Notes under the pieces: model-generated | Database searches by the model: none | What the model saw: only the letters and a program-made list of their open reading frames with translations | Told to the model about the DNA's origin: nothing | In this document: in pieces, positions 25,790-37,149 of the stretch | Position numbering within the stretch: the first letter of the stretch is position 1 | How the letters are laid out: the number at the start of each line of letters is the position of its first letter | Position numbers and translations under genes: made by a program | Origin: Pseudocercospora fijiensis CIRAD86 | Taxonomy: Eukaryota > Ascomycota > Dothideomycetes > Mycosphaerellales > Mycosphaerellaceae | Direction: 5' to 3' | DNA length: 64,000 nucleotides | Assembly: GCF_000340215.1 (NCBI RefSeq) | Contig: NW_006921539.1 | Span: forward strand, 3,446,165-3,510,164

Positions 25790-26476
25790 CGAATATAGAC
25801 ATTCTAGCCTTTTAGAATCTAATCGAGTGCTTTAAAATCCTTGTCTATAATCGTTATACGCTTCGCGTAGATAGCTATAAGGTTAACCGCTAAAATAGTA
25901 TTAGTATAGTCCGAAAAGAGGTAGAAGAGAAACATACATTCGAAGATACGAACTAGGTAGGCTTCTATAGCCTCTTAAAGGGCGCCTATCGCGGAGGCTT
26001 AGAAGCGAAGGTCCGTTCTATAATCCTAAGCAATTTCGCGAATAAGTCGTTAGAAAGGAGCTTTACGGATTAGGAGCTTAGAACTCTTCTAATACTGCCG
26101 AATCTAACAGAGGGCTACGGCTAAAGAAGGATTAGTAAAAAGACAGTAAGAATACCGGCTACGCTACCGGCTACGCTACCGGCTACGCTACCGGCTACAA
26201 ATAGGACTTACTTCCTAGGCGCTATCGACGCTTCGTACGATTGCTACTAGTAGTAGAAGCGCTAGTTGTCGTCTTACGTAGAGCCTTACCCGCCGTTGTC
26301 TTACGCGGAGCCTTGCTCGCGACGCCCTTTCTAGTACCGGAGCTAGCGGTAGCAGTAGCAGCCCTCTTACGTTAATATACTATACTCGTTCTACTATTTC
26401 CGGTCTTGTTACGACTAGTAGAAGCACTAGGTCCCTTCTTACGAGGCGTCGTAACTTAATTAAGTAGACTCGCTAT
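25790..26476 (-). pseudogene. Histone H3-like gene in the hAT element (three exons, RIP-mutated)
   Basis: Read on the minus strand. Exon 1 (26476-26212) decodes to a basic tail containing KAPRKTTAGKALRKTT, like the lysine/arginine repeats of the H3 N-terminus. Exon 2 (26120-25938) gives the histone fold with SSKLLIRKAPF-RLIREIA and TDLRF-ASAIGAL-EAIEAYL. Exon 3 (25889 to about 25790) gives NLIAIYAKRITI-DKDFKAL. Intron 1 (26211-26121) has GTAAGT, a TACTAAT branch site and TTAG, and holds TAGCCGG repeats. Intron 2 (25937-25890) has GTATGT, TACTAAT and TTAG. The 3' splice AGs follow T where C would be normal, as RIP predicts. The ATG has become ATA at 26476-26474. Frame and splice sites are otherwise intact, so the gene was whole when RIP hit. 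The C-terminal end is unclear and differs from canonical H3. Confidence 0.85.
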
Positions 26477-26999
26477 TGTAAAAGTCGTCGAATTAAGGAA
26501 AAAAGTGCGTTACGAAGGCGTACGAAGGCGCGCGCGGAGCGAGGGTATTACGGAGGTAGTAGATATAGAGCGTAGAGGTACAGGTATCGATACGAAGGTT
26601 GAATATAGCGGTAGTATCGCGGTATCGCTAGGCAATAGAGTAAGCTTCGCGTAAGCCTATATTATAGTAACGTTAGAGCAAGGAAAGAAGGCAGGTACGG
26701 CTAAAAAAGGCAGGTACGGCTAAAAAAGGCAGGTACGGGAGACTTTGAAATATAGCCGGCATATATAGCCGGTATAGTAATAGGCGAAAGCCTCCTTTTA
26801 ATAAATAGCCGGCGTAATAATAGTATCTTACTATAGTATAGATATTCTTTAGTAATGCCTTTACTAGCTATAGTAATCTTATAAGTAACCTAGGCCTATT
26901 ACTAGTAAATATAAGAAATATTAGGTAGGCTATACTAAACAAGCTAGTTATTTAGTAGGAAAAGGCCTACTACCGTCTCTATATGCCGGCTACGAGTGC
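26477..26999. other. hAT spacer with short repeats
   Basis: Contains three 17-bp units (GGCAGGTACGGCTAAAAAA, about 26692-26740), TAGCCGGC pairs at 26755-26780 and 26985-27010, and no decodable gene. Confidence 0.5.
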
Positions 27000-27660
27000 C
27001 GGCTATCGCTCTAAATTCAACTCCGCCCTATCTCGGAGGCTAAGGTACCGAGCGGAAACCCTATAGCTTATATTTACTCGGTTATCGCGGAGCGCTTATA
27101 GGTAAGGTATTAGAAAAGAGTATAAAAAGTACGAGAAGAGTATCCTAGGATATAGGTCGTAAGTAAATAAGAGTAGTACGCCTAGTTATTTATATAGTAC
27201 GTTACTCTATACGACTAAGAGCCTATATTATCTTATGCTTCGCTTATAAGACCTCGACTCTACTAGTATACTATCGATCTCTTCCTCGGTCGCTAATACG
27301 CTGTCTTAATTCTTCTTCGAGTTGCCGGACTTAGTACGTATCTATAGCTATACAATAGCGCTACGTATTATAGAGAATTTCTCGTTAAAGTTTCTCTCTC
27401 GTAGGCTTGCTATCTGCCTCGTAGTATAGAGGATCAAAGTACTAATACTAAAGAATCTCCTTATAGTTAGGATACTAGGGCTCCTTAGGACCTTTGTGTT
27501 TTAGGTCTAAATAGAGACGTATTATAAACGTTCTATCGCCCTTTCGCTTACTACCCGCTAGGTCGCGATATACGAAGAAACTAATCTAAATATAGCTCGT
27601 CTCTATAATAGCCGGGTAAATATAGAGCGCTAGGTTTCTACTTCATACCTTAGATTTAGG
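27000..27660 (-). pseudogene. Unrecognised hAT cargo frame downstream of the CenH3-like gene
   Basis: A RIP-decoded minus-strand frame (about 27590-27230 is the clearest) reads ISFFVYRDLAGSKRKGDRTF, then KHKGPKEPQYPNYKEIL, then RNFNEKFSIIRSAIV, followed by an acidic part. The spacing VYRDL...RTF..RL...KHKGPKEPQ faintly recalls fungal FluG-domain or tyrosine-recombinase-like proteins, but I see no catalytic R-H-R-Y set. It could also be a 3' exon of the CenH3-like gene, since a TAGCCGG-bearing, intron-like stretch lies between them at about 27665-27740. Confidence 0.4.
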
Positions 27661-27754
27661 GACGGCGCGGAGATAAAATTAGAAATGTAGCCGGTACCTA
27701 TAGCCGGTAAAAGGATACGAAAATAGGCCTCCTCCTAGGTTAATCTAACGACTA

Positions 27755-28410
27755 AATACAATTTCCAACTAATCCGCTATAAACCGACGCCGAATTTTAG
27801 CTAGAAGCTATATATCTTTATTTTAAAGAGTAACCCGCTTCGTATAGATAGTAAGGAGGTTTAAAAGCTTAAGCTCGGTTACGAGAAATGCCTCCGTAGC
27901 TTCCTAAAGAGCACTAATCGCCTTAGCCGTAAATCGTATACTAGACCGAAAATCTAATATAATTTCTCGGACGAGTCGCTAGAAGGGAGTCTTAGGGATT
28001 AAAAGCTCGGTCCCTCTTTTGTTTTAGAAAAGCCGGATCTAGCGAAGGGCAATAGTACCTAGTTTAAAGCGCCGCTTCTTTATCGTCGAGTCCTACCTTA
28101 TTCCCTTTCTTTTAATAGAAAGATAACTTTTCTTCGCAATAGTCTTCGTCCGCCTACTCTTTTTAGCCTTCTCCTATTTACCTATAGCCTTCTTATTTTT
28201 CGGTACTATTTTCCGAGGAACCCCCTTCCTTCGTATATACTACGGAGAGCCTTGCTCTTCCGATATCTCGTTCTCGCTACGGTCTCCCTATACTTAGCTT
28301 ACTTTACCCTTGCCCTTTAGCCTCTAAAGATATTTATCTACGCGTTTAGGCGACGAGGGTATATCGGTAGGACCTAGAAAATTAATAAGTATATAATCGT
28401 AAGGAGACAT
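27755..28410 (-). pseudogene. Histone H3 variant, CenH3-like, in the hAT element (RIP-mutated)
   Basis: From ATG at 28410 one intron-free frame decodes to about 215 residues. The first ~120 form a long, basic, non-H3 extension. The core follows: RRFKLGTIALR-IR, TELLIPKTPF-RLVREI, SSIRFTAKAISAL-EATEAFL and NLLTI-TKRVTL-NKDI-LL. The histone H3 fold is unmistakable. The long tail, EATEAFL and the LLT..KRVTL loop/helix fit centromeric H3 (CENP-A/CenH3) better than canonical H3, which has EA(V/I)EAYL and CAIHAKRVTIM. The insertion in loop 1 typical of CENP-A is not evident. A TAGCCGGC motif lies about 100 bp upstream (28510). Stops are all of RIP type; no indels are seen. Confidence 0.8.
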
Positions 28411-28789
28411 TAATGCTTCTTACCTTCTAGAACAAATAGTCTTCTATTAAACCGCCTTAGTAGGTTATCGTTAGATTCGAATAAAGGATAGTAGCTTAAG
28501 GAAAGGGAGGTAGCCGGCTTAGGAAGGCCCGAAGAGCCGAATCCTTAAGGTATGTTTATCTTTAAGAATATAGGGAAAGGGAAGAAGGAGAGGAAGAGCG
28601 AATAGAGAATTAGAAATAGTCCGTAGGTAAGCGGGGTCGGTTGCTATAGCAACTAGTCTATTTAGGTCCTAGGAATTCGAAACACATTTCGGATATATAC
28701 CGGCTATATATGCCGGCTATATTACCTTATACGTAAACGCTTCGTCTCCTTAAAGCTACTCTAAGCCTATATACGTTTCCGCTTCTCGA
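28411..28789. other. hAT spacer between transposase and CenH3-like gene
   Basis: Promoter-side spacer of the CenH3-like gene. Holds TAGCCGGC motifs at 28508-28517 and 28695-28720. No gene seen. Confidence 0.45.
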
Positions 28790-31085
28790 CCCGGTATCGC
28801 CTTCTACCTCCGCCCTCCTCCTCTTCGTTATCGCTAATTAGGGTTTCGCTTAGACTAAATTTCGTATTCTCTTCGCGCTCCTAGGTTTCTTCGATCTTAA
28901 GGTTTTCTAATTCCTCGATTAACTCCTTTAGTATAATCTTTAGTAACCTACCTTAGCGATTCTAGTAGAGGAGATAGTATCGGAATACTATAATAGATTC
29001 GAAAGTAGTAGGCGAGTATATTCGATTAAAGCGGCCCTAGTAACGAGCGATACTAAAAGACCTCTTATAGCCTATACCTACGCTTAGGATAGCGAGGACG
29101 TCCCGAGCGACCGACGCTATCGTTAGAAACCTAGGCTCTAACCGCTACTATATAGCGAGAATATCGTCTCCGAATTCGTCTAGAAGACCGGTAAGATCTA
29201 GAGATTATTAGCCCTCTTTCCGAGCCTACGGGTTTATACTTACTCGCGCGCCGATAGAGATCGAACTCTTCTTTATTTACTTTAGTAGTTGCTTCCTCTT
29301 CTGCCTCTACTTCCTACCTACGAAACAAGTATAATATCGGAGCCTTCTAAACCTTCTTTTTCTTTATAGGAGCTGTATTTAGACTAGTTTCTTTCTAACG
29401 CTCGTAGAATATCTTTTCTAGAATAGTCTAGTAATGCTTCGGCTATACCTCGTCCGCCTTCTATTCCGGCCTCTACTAGTATATATCCTTTTCTACCGGG
29501 TTAAGCAAGTATATAACGCTATAGATATCCCCGAACGAGTTAAAGGTAGCACTATAATATTTATACAACTTAGTATAGGAGGTATCTATAGCTTTCGTTA
29601 TAGCTACTTTCTAGGGAACGCTCTTCTTAGCTAGCTTAGCTACAGTTTCCTCGAGCTCGTTAAAGAGCTAGTTATAGTACGTAAAGACAAGGTAGATCGT
29701 CGGTCCTTAGGTTCTTCTAATCGTAGTAGTAACCTTCGCGTAATGCTTACTAATATCGACGAGATACTCTACTTAGCGCTATTCGGCGGCGGTAAGGCCG
29801 AGCTACTTAATACCCTCGGAACTCTAATAGATCTCGAGAGCGGTACGTAAAGTATATCCTCTCGTAACTATATAGAAAGTCGAATCGAACTAGGTCTTAA
29901 TGTCTTAGATAAAACGGAGTAGGCGCTAAGGAGGCCGCTTTTACTATCGCTTATTCTATGCGATATTCTAGGTATCGGTTTTAGGGCGCTCGATTAGGTT
30001 CTTTTAAATAGCCTTAAATCGGTTATATCTCTATAAGCTCGAGTTCGTATATATTGCTAGACGACGAAGCTAGAGAAAAAGAGTTAGAACTATACTAGGT
30101 TGCCGGCTATAGGTACCGGCTACGGACAAAAGTTATACCTTATATAAAACGAGAGCGAGGCTCTCTACCTTATCCCGTCTTATTACTATAATAAGTTTCT
30201 CGACTTTCGACTTTGCTTTATCCTTATCTAGGATCTTCTATTAGTTATCGTTTAATAGTGCAATTTTAAGCGTCTTAAAGAGGGCTCGGATCGCGATTTG
30301 AACTATATAAGCGAGGTAGGGAAACTTCTATAGGGATGTAACTAGTAACGACGTCGGCTCCGATTCGTTAGGGCTAGGGCTATTAATAGGCTCCTCTTTA
30401 TCGTTATTATCGTACGTATTATCGTACGTATCCGGAATCGTAGCGAGCTTAACATTCGGAAGATTAAGCTAGATTATAGACCTTATAATCTCCTCTACGT
30501 ACTCGACCCTATCGATACAATTAGTAATTTTAAAGACATATACGAGTAAATTGTATATATAACGCCTTATATAATATTCGATTATTACTAGCGTTATCCG
30601 TAGTAATCGAGATTAGTTTCGTTATTACGCTAACCCTATCTATTACTATATAGATAAGCTTCGCTATATCCTTACTAGTATAGGAACCTAGAATTTTAGG
30701 GAATCCGATTATAAGTTCCTAGAGTTTCTAATCCGAATTAATAAAGTATAGTATAATCGAGAGGAAGGAGGCTCTTATAGTCCGGCTTAACTAGCTATCG
30801 ATAGCAATAGCTACTCGGCGAGTATTACGGAGGATCTCCCGAATATCGTCTAACGTAGCCTCTTTATTCTTTTCGAATATAATACGCTAGGTTGTCGCGC
30901 CGAGAAATAGGGGAGGGTAGTTTATAAGATATAGGTATATCTTCTATATAGACTCCCTTTCGTAGAAGTCTTCCGGAAGACCGTTTATAGCTAGCATTTC
31001 GTTTACTAGTTGCTTAAAGTCTTCGGGGGAGAAATCGGTAGCCTTTAATCCTAGAGCTTCCTTAAGCGTAGCCTATAATAATTAG
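28790..31085 (-). pseudogene. hAT-family transposase (RIP-mutated)
   Basis: Minus-strand decoded frames give the RNase H-like core start RVAIAIDS-LSRT-RASFLS with the ITTDNASNN box (about 30850-30580). The middle helical part follows with GIK-LGLTAAE-R-VEYLVD and KVTTTIRRT (about 29830-29720), then DIYSVIYLLNPVEKD (about 29550-29500). The C-terminal dimerisation region has DILAI, FLTIASVARDVLAI and KRSFSIARY (about 29150-29020). This order is that of hAT transposases. One intron near 30135-30070 has a CTAAC branch site and contains two TAGCCGG motifs. A frameshift or second intron lies near 29190. It would have mobilised the element carrying it; it is now dead. Confidence 0.85.
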
Positions 31086-31109
31086 CTAAACCTCTACGGT
31101 TGATTTAAG

Positions 31110-31240
31110 TAGCCGGAATCTATAGCCGGAATCTATAGCCGGTAGCTATAGCTAGCAGCTATAGCCGGTAGCTATAGCCGGCAGCTATAGCCGGCAGCTA
31201 TAGCCGGTAGCTATAGCCGGTAGCTATAGCCGGTATTTTA
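31110..31240. repeat. TAGCCGG/TATAGCCGG cluster upstream of the transposase
   Basis: About nine near-tandem 12-bp units (CTATAGCCGGTAG) directly upstream of the transposase frame on its promoter side, the densest cluster in the element. Confidence 0.85.
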
Positions 31241-31299
31241 GAAGACGTACCTCTTTCTAGAACGCTATATCTATATTAACTCTCCTCTCTCCTTAAGAT

Positions 31300-31858
31300 T
31301 CCCGATACCGTTTAGAATAGAGATAGTTCGTAGGCGATAAGTTCCTATCCCCTAGTTTCGGGTATTTTAAGATTAAACCGTAGAAGTTGTAGACAATTAC
31401 TAGTTAACCTTTAAGTCGAGAAGTCGTATAACGGTGCAATGCCCCCTCTATAAAGAACTTCTAGAATGTGTCCGTTCGCTCCTTACTCCCCTATCGTATC
31501 GAGTACTTCCGGAGTTTATACTCCTTCGAACGTAAGTATAAAGGGAACTATATCTTATAGACCTATTAATTAAACTACTCTATATACTCGGGTTTCTAAA
31601 GATACGCCTAGCTAGCCTTTTCGAAGATTTCCGGGTTAATACTCGATATTCTTATATCTCCGAATAACCTTCTACTTAGACTCCGTAAAGGTAAGGACTA
31701 GGTAGTAGTACCCTATAATAAATTCCTACTACTAGGATTCGGAGAGGATAAATCTAGCCCTAATCGTCGTCTAGGACTCGATAGGCTCGAAGGTAAGTAT
31801 ACGACCTCCTCTCGACGTTGTCGTAATCTCGCTCGTATACTAGACTGTTTCGACTGTC
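31300..31858 (-). pseudogene. Unrecognised hAT cargo frame, split by G2-B
   Basis: Minus-strand frames decode at 31858-31640 (TVETV-YTSEITTTSRGGR, then an aromatic/basic part) and, in another frame, at about 31640-31330 (IFEKASQAYL, KEYKLRKYSIR). Removing G2-B and one target copy joins 45714 to 31858 with the frame kept (RKSNNETTVETV), so it was one gene interrupted by the insertion. No family recognised. Confidence 0.45.
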
Positions 31859-32058
31859 TATTAGGACTAAAGAGGTTATACGACGTAATTAGTATATAAC
31901 TAGGCTCGAGTAAAGCTAGGGTCTTAATACCTTAGGTAGGGCTTAGCGCTTAGCGTTAGGCTAACTAGCCTACCTTCCTCCCTCTTCTTTTAGATCTCTA
32001 TCGAATACTACTTGTATCTACTACTACCCTATCTACCTACTAATATACCCTTATTATA
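31859..32058 (+). repeat. 5' LTR of G2-B
   Basis: About 200 bp; matches the other three G2 LTRs. It is followed by TAGTATTCGATC, also present beside the G2-CD 5' LTR and the likely primer-binding area. Confidence 0.9.
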
Positions 32059-32438
32059 TAGTATTCGATCTATCCTTTAAGGGTAGTAGCTAGATAGTCC
32101 TTATTTTAAGCTTTTAGCGGTATAGCTACGAAAACTATCGATTTAACTATATTACGTCTAAAAGACAGAACCTATACGTACTATTCTATTAAAACAATCG
32201 TACTAATTATTAAGCAAGGCCTTCTATACGGCCTATTATACTAAGTTAAGCATACTAAGCCGATATCTACTAATTCCGCTATATCCGTATCTTAGGGGCT
32301 AATAATATATTATTAGTATCGCCCCTTATAATAGCCGGTTTATTACGAAATTATAACCGTACTGCCGCTAGTAGCGCTAGTAACGACAACGCTAGTAGTA
32401 TAGTACCTACTAAAGTGCCTACTAAAGCTCTTACTAAA

Positions 32439-32642
32439 TATTAAGATATTAATTAAATAGCTATCTAAATTAATAATAAGTTAAGGAAGGAAAGAAAGAA
32501 GCTCTTCTATAGAAGGGGCCTTTTATCCGCTCGGCGGAGGCCGCTTAGCGGAGTCCGTAGGCTTTAGATTACGTAATTTGGATTACGTAACCTTAAGTTA
32601 CGTAATCTCGAATTTTATATATAAGTCGCTAAGATCGTAATA
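32439..32642 (-). repeat. 3' LTR of G3
   Basis: 204 bp, differing from 38990-39193 by only a few C/T and G/A changes. Confidence 0.93.
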
Positions 32643-34356
32643 GCACTCTCCCTCTTCGTAGGCGACGTCTATAGCGCTATTACTTATTATCCTTAGATCG
32701 TTACAATTATAGCGACTAAAAGTAGTACGCTTAGTCGTATTAGTGCCGCGGAGTTAGTAATACGTAGCGGGCGCGGTTTACGTAGGTATCGATAGTAATA
32801 GTCTTCTACTACTTCTTACGTATTAGTAACGTCCTTAGCGGCTTCCTATATTAGCTTATTATAACCGATCTACTTTACCTTATATTATATATTGTCCTTC
32901 TTTCCTTTCGAGTCTAATATCTATTCTACCTTCTATTCCTCGTCGCTATCGATAATTAATAGTAGTAGCAGCTTATATTGCTAACTAGGTATACTCGCTT
33001 TAGGTACCGGTATAAGGAGCGACGTATAAAACACATTATATACTCGTATTAAGTTAGGTAGCTTTAGCTAGTACGCGTATAGTAATACGATTTTAACGAT
33101 CTTATATAGGCTAGAGTTCTTAACGTCGAGCTTAGCGTTTAGCCGATTAGTACTTATATCTTTAAGAGATAGAAATACCTTATTACCGACTTAGTATATA
33201 AGGGTAGGTCGATAGTATTAGTTAGTAGAGTCTTCTATATAAGATTGTTAGTATCTTATCTACTCGACGAGGTAGGCTTCGAGGGTCTAAAGATAGTCTA
33301 TCTAGGCCTAAGCGTCGTAGTTAATTAGTAGGTCCTCTTTCGGTAATATCGAAGGCTCGCTTTTAAGGCGCGGATTATAGCTATAACTAGCTTAGAAAGG
33401 TAATAACCTAGTAGTCTCGGATAGTACGTTATTTATTACGAATTCGGTAATAGGAAGCTATAAGCTCTAGTCGTCTTACTTATAGTTAATATATAACTAG
33501 AGGTATCTTTTAATAACCTCGTTTAATCGCTTAGTCTATCTATCGATTTAAGGATAATAAGTAGTCGAAAGGTTACGCTTAATATATAGGCGCTTATATA
33601 AGTAGTTCTAGAACTTAGAGATAAACTACGTACCGCGGTCTAAAGTAATAGTATTAGGAAGGCTATAAAGCTTCTAAACGTACGTAAGGTAGGTATTAGC
33701 GACTATCTAAGCGCTCGAGTATTCTTCCTTATATACGAATAGGATAAGATATCGTATCTTAGTTAATCGATCGACGACGATAAGAATCGAATTATAACTA
33801 GAGCTATCGGGGAGACTAGTAACGAAGTCTATTATTACGCTCTTCTATCGAGCGGTTAGTATAGATAGAGGGCGAAGGAGTCTATATTTCGCCTACTATA
33901 ACGATTTAGTCCGAAAATAGATATAGTAGATACCGATATATCGTTTAATATCTTTATATATTTACGGCTAGTAGTAACTATAGCTAGTAAGGTAGAATAT
34001 CTTTATAATATCGGAGTATCTAGTAGCGGAATAGTCGTAGTATACGCGGATAATATCGGTATAAAGTAATTTATCTATTTCCTTAGCCTCTAGTATATAA
34101 AAGTAATCGTAGTAGAATAGAAGATTATCTTTAATCTCGTAATCCGAAAGGGATAGAAAGAGATTATTAGAGGAATCCGACTTACTATAAAGGTATCCCT
34201 TTACTTATTAAAAAAGGGCGTCCTTAATCGAGGCCTCTCGAATTCGCTTAGTAATACTCTCGGCGTTAATTAAAGTCTCGGCGCTAAGGGATTCTATAGT
34301 AAATATAACTATATCGTCGCTAGTAGCGTCGATACGAGCTTTTATAAATTAGGGTT

Positions 34357-34388
34357 TACCCTAACCCTAACCCTAACCCTAACCCTAA
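34357..34388. repeat. Interstitial telomere repeat 1 (CCCTAA)n
   Basis: About five CCCTAA units, flanked on the left by AGGGTTTA and on the right by GGGTCG, inside G3 pol. Confidence 0.95.
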
Positions 34389-34469
34389 GGGTCGTTACTA
34401 TAAAAAACGTAAAAGTCGTTAAATCGTCCGTTTCTTCGAGGACTATAGTTATTTACCTTAGGGTTACGT

Positions 34470-34508
34470 AACCCTAACCCTAACCCTAACCCTAACCCTA
34501 ACCCTAAG
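34470..34508. repeat. Interstitial telomere repeat 2 (CCCTAA)n
   Basis: About six CCCTAA units in G3 pol, only 80 bp from repeat 1. It is preceded by the inverted fragment TTAGGGTTACG (34459-34469). Confidence 0.95.
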
Positions 34509-37149
34509 GAGAAGATTTTATAGATAGCGGATCGAAGGTCTACTACTAGGTTATATAGCTTTAGTACGAGTTAGTAGTTATACTTAATATATAGGTCTTC
34601 TATCGATAAAAGTAGGTTAGTAGAGTAATATATAAGCGAGTTCGGCTTAGCTTCTTATTTATTAAGGTAGTATATAATCTCGAAATTAAACCTACTAAGG
34701 AACTCGCTCTAGCGAGCTTAGCGGCGGTTAAGTTACTTAGTAGATATATAGAACTATAGGTTATAGTAATTAGTAATAATACGGATAGGTCTTTTATTAG
34801 ACCGATAGCCTTCTAATTCGGGTCTTTAAGACTCGAAAGCCTTAATAATAGCGAGAAGCTTTTTATCGTAGATCTCGTAATTATATTCGGCGGATATTAT
34901 TTTCTTTAAGAAGTAGGCGATAGGCTTCTATATACCGTCGGTATATAACTAAGATATAATACTAGTAGTAATATAATCGGAAGTATTAGTCTCGATTATT
35001 ACTAGTAGGTCTAGATTATAATAGGCTAATATAGATATAGAGGTAAAGGCAGCCTTAAGCTAGTCGAAGGCGTCTTAGTAAGCCGCTATTTATACGAAAG
35101 GAGTATCCTTATAAGTTAATAGAACTATAGGCTTTATAATTCGCGCGAAGTTACGGATAAAATAGTAGTAGAAGTTTATAAAGCCGAGGAAGGACTATAT
35201 ATCTTTAACGTTAGTAGGAATAGGCTAGTCGCGTATAGCCTCGATTTTCTCGTCGTCTATATAGATACTATCGGTACTAATAATAAGGCCTAGGTACTTA
35301 ACCGTTATTACCTCGAACTCCGATTTCGATACGTTAGCTCGTAATCCGGCCTTTAGGACCGCGTCTATTACTTAGCGTACGTAATAGCGGTATTCTTCGA
35401 TAGAGTTAGAATAGATAAGTACGTCGTCTAGGTACGTAGTATAGAATACATCGAGGAAGGGCCGGAGGGCGTCGTTAATATATTATTAGAAAGTTAATAG
35501 CGCGTTATATAGCCCGAACGGTATAACCTTATATTCGAAGAGGCCGTATCGAGTATAGAAGGCTATTTTCTACTCGTAGCCTAGTTCGATACGGAGTTAG
35601 TTAAATACTAAGATAATATCGAGTTTAGTATATACTACTATCTTACTTAACCGATCGAGTATCTCTTAGATAAGAGGGATCGGATATCTATTCTTTACTA
35701 TAATCTCGTTTAGCTTGCGATAGTCTACGTAGAACCGTAAACCTCTACCGGGTTTCTTAACGAATAGTACTAGCGAAGAGTACTATAAGGTTAATACTTA
35801 AATAAACCCCTTATTAAGGTTGTCCTTTAAATAGTTATATAGGACTTCTAATTCCTTATACGATATACTATAGAGCGGGCTATACGTCGTTTCCTTACCT
35901 TTAATAATATCGATATAGTAGTTTTACCTAGGTCGATATAGCGGTAGCTTCTTTATATCTTCCTACGAGAACAATATTAACCTACCGTAGTAGTACTAAG
36001 GGACTTTGTCGGTAGGATTAATATACTTCTTCTTAGCTATTTCTTTCTCTATATCCTATAGCGATACGGCGAATACGAATAAATCCTTCTTCTTTGTTTA
36101 CTAGTTAAAGACCTACGTACTTATAGGAGCTATAGTTATACCGGCGATATAGATAAGCGGCGGTAATAAACGTTTTAGCGCTAGTCGCGGCGATAGATAT
36201 AGCGGAGGTAAGGGCGGAGATAAGAACTATATCGATACTAACTAGCGCGTCGGATAGTCGCGCTATATATAATGCCTTTATATCGAGTCGATAAGTTTTA
36301 CCGCGTCGGTATCGTCTAATAGGTTATAAGCTAATTACTACTATTAATAGTATTATATTGCTATAGGCTCGGCGTAAGCTAGTATATTGTTATCTTCGCG
36401 ATCGGATAGGCCGTAGGTACGAACGATAGTATATAAGTCGTTATAGTATTCCTTATAATAGTTAGAGTTAAACTATACTCGGTTAAGCTTCTAGTCGATA
36501 CGAGGGTTGTGCCTATTAAGCTATAGGCGGCCGAGAATAATAGGATAGTATCCTAGCGTAGTAAGATAGAAAGCCCTATATTCGATATAGCTATTAATAT
36601 TAACGGTCGCTCTAGTATACTAAGTAACGTTAGCTACGAAGCTACCGTCGAAGGCAGTTAATCTACGAGGCTCCTTTAGGTTATAGATAGGGAGTTAGTA
36701 TTAGTACGCGTAATATAAGTCGATAAAAGATAAACCGGTATAACCGTAATTAACTATTGCTAATAATTAATATTCGATATCCTACCCTATATCTAGTACG
36801 CTAGACTAAGGTTTATTACAAGCCGTTAAAGTATAATATAAGACGAGATATTAATTATCGCCCTCGGGTATAATACTTCCTAATAATACTAATAAACTAA
36901 TCTTTAAATCTTTCTACTATCGATATTTCTTTCTATAATTAGGGTATAGGTTCTTCGGAAATAACGGTATAAGTAACTCTATCGGTATAGGCTCTTAAAC
37001 GCGACTTTATTTAAGAGCTATACTTTTCCCTCCTCGTCGCTACTATTAGCGTTCTTATTATTAGTAGGAGGTAGATTAGTCGGATCGGCGGCGGCGGTAC
37101 TAAAGGCAGAGACGTTAGTATTTAGACGATTACTACGGCCTTAAGCGTA

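Larger units (their letters stand above)
32680..36950 (-). pseudogene. G3 pol with C-terminal chromodomain
   Basis: Reverse transcriptase near 35790-35240 ([52 protein letters not shown] with the YLDD catalytic box still intact). RNase H near 35000-34560. Integrase near 34100-33400 (DFVTSLPDSSSYNSILIVVD, TLDRGTQFISKF). Chromodomain near 32950-32820 (ILDSKGKKDNI-YKVK-IGY, EAAKDVTNT-E). Two telomere-repeat runs (34357-34388, 34470-34508) interrupt the stretch between RNase H and integrase. Stops are RIP-type. Confidence 0.88.
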
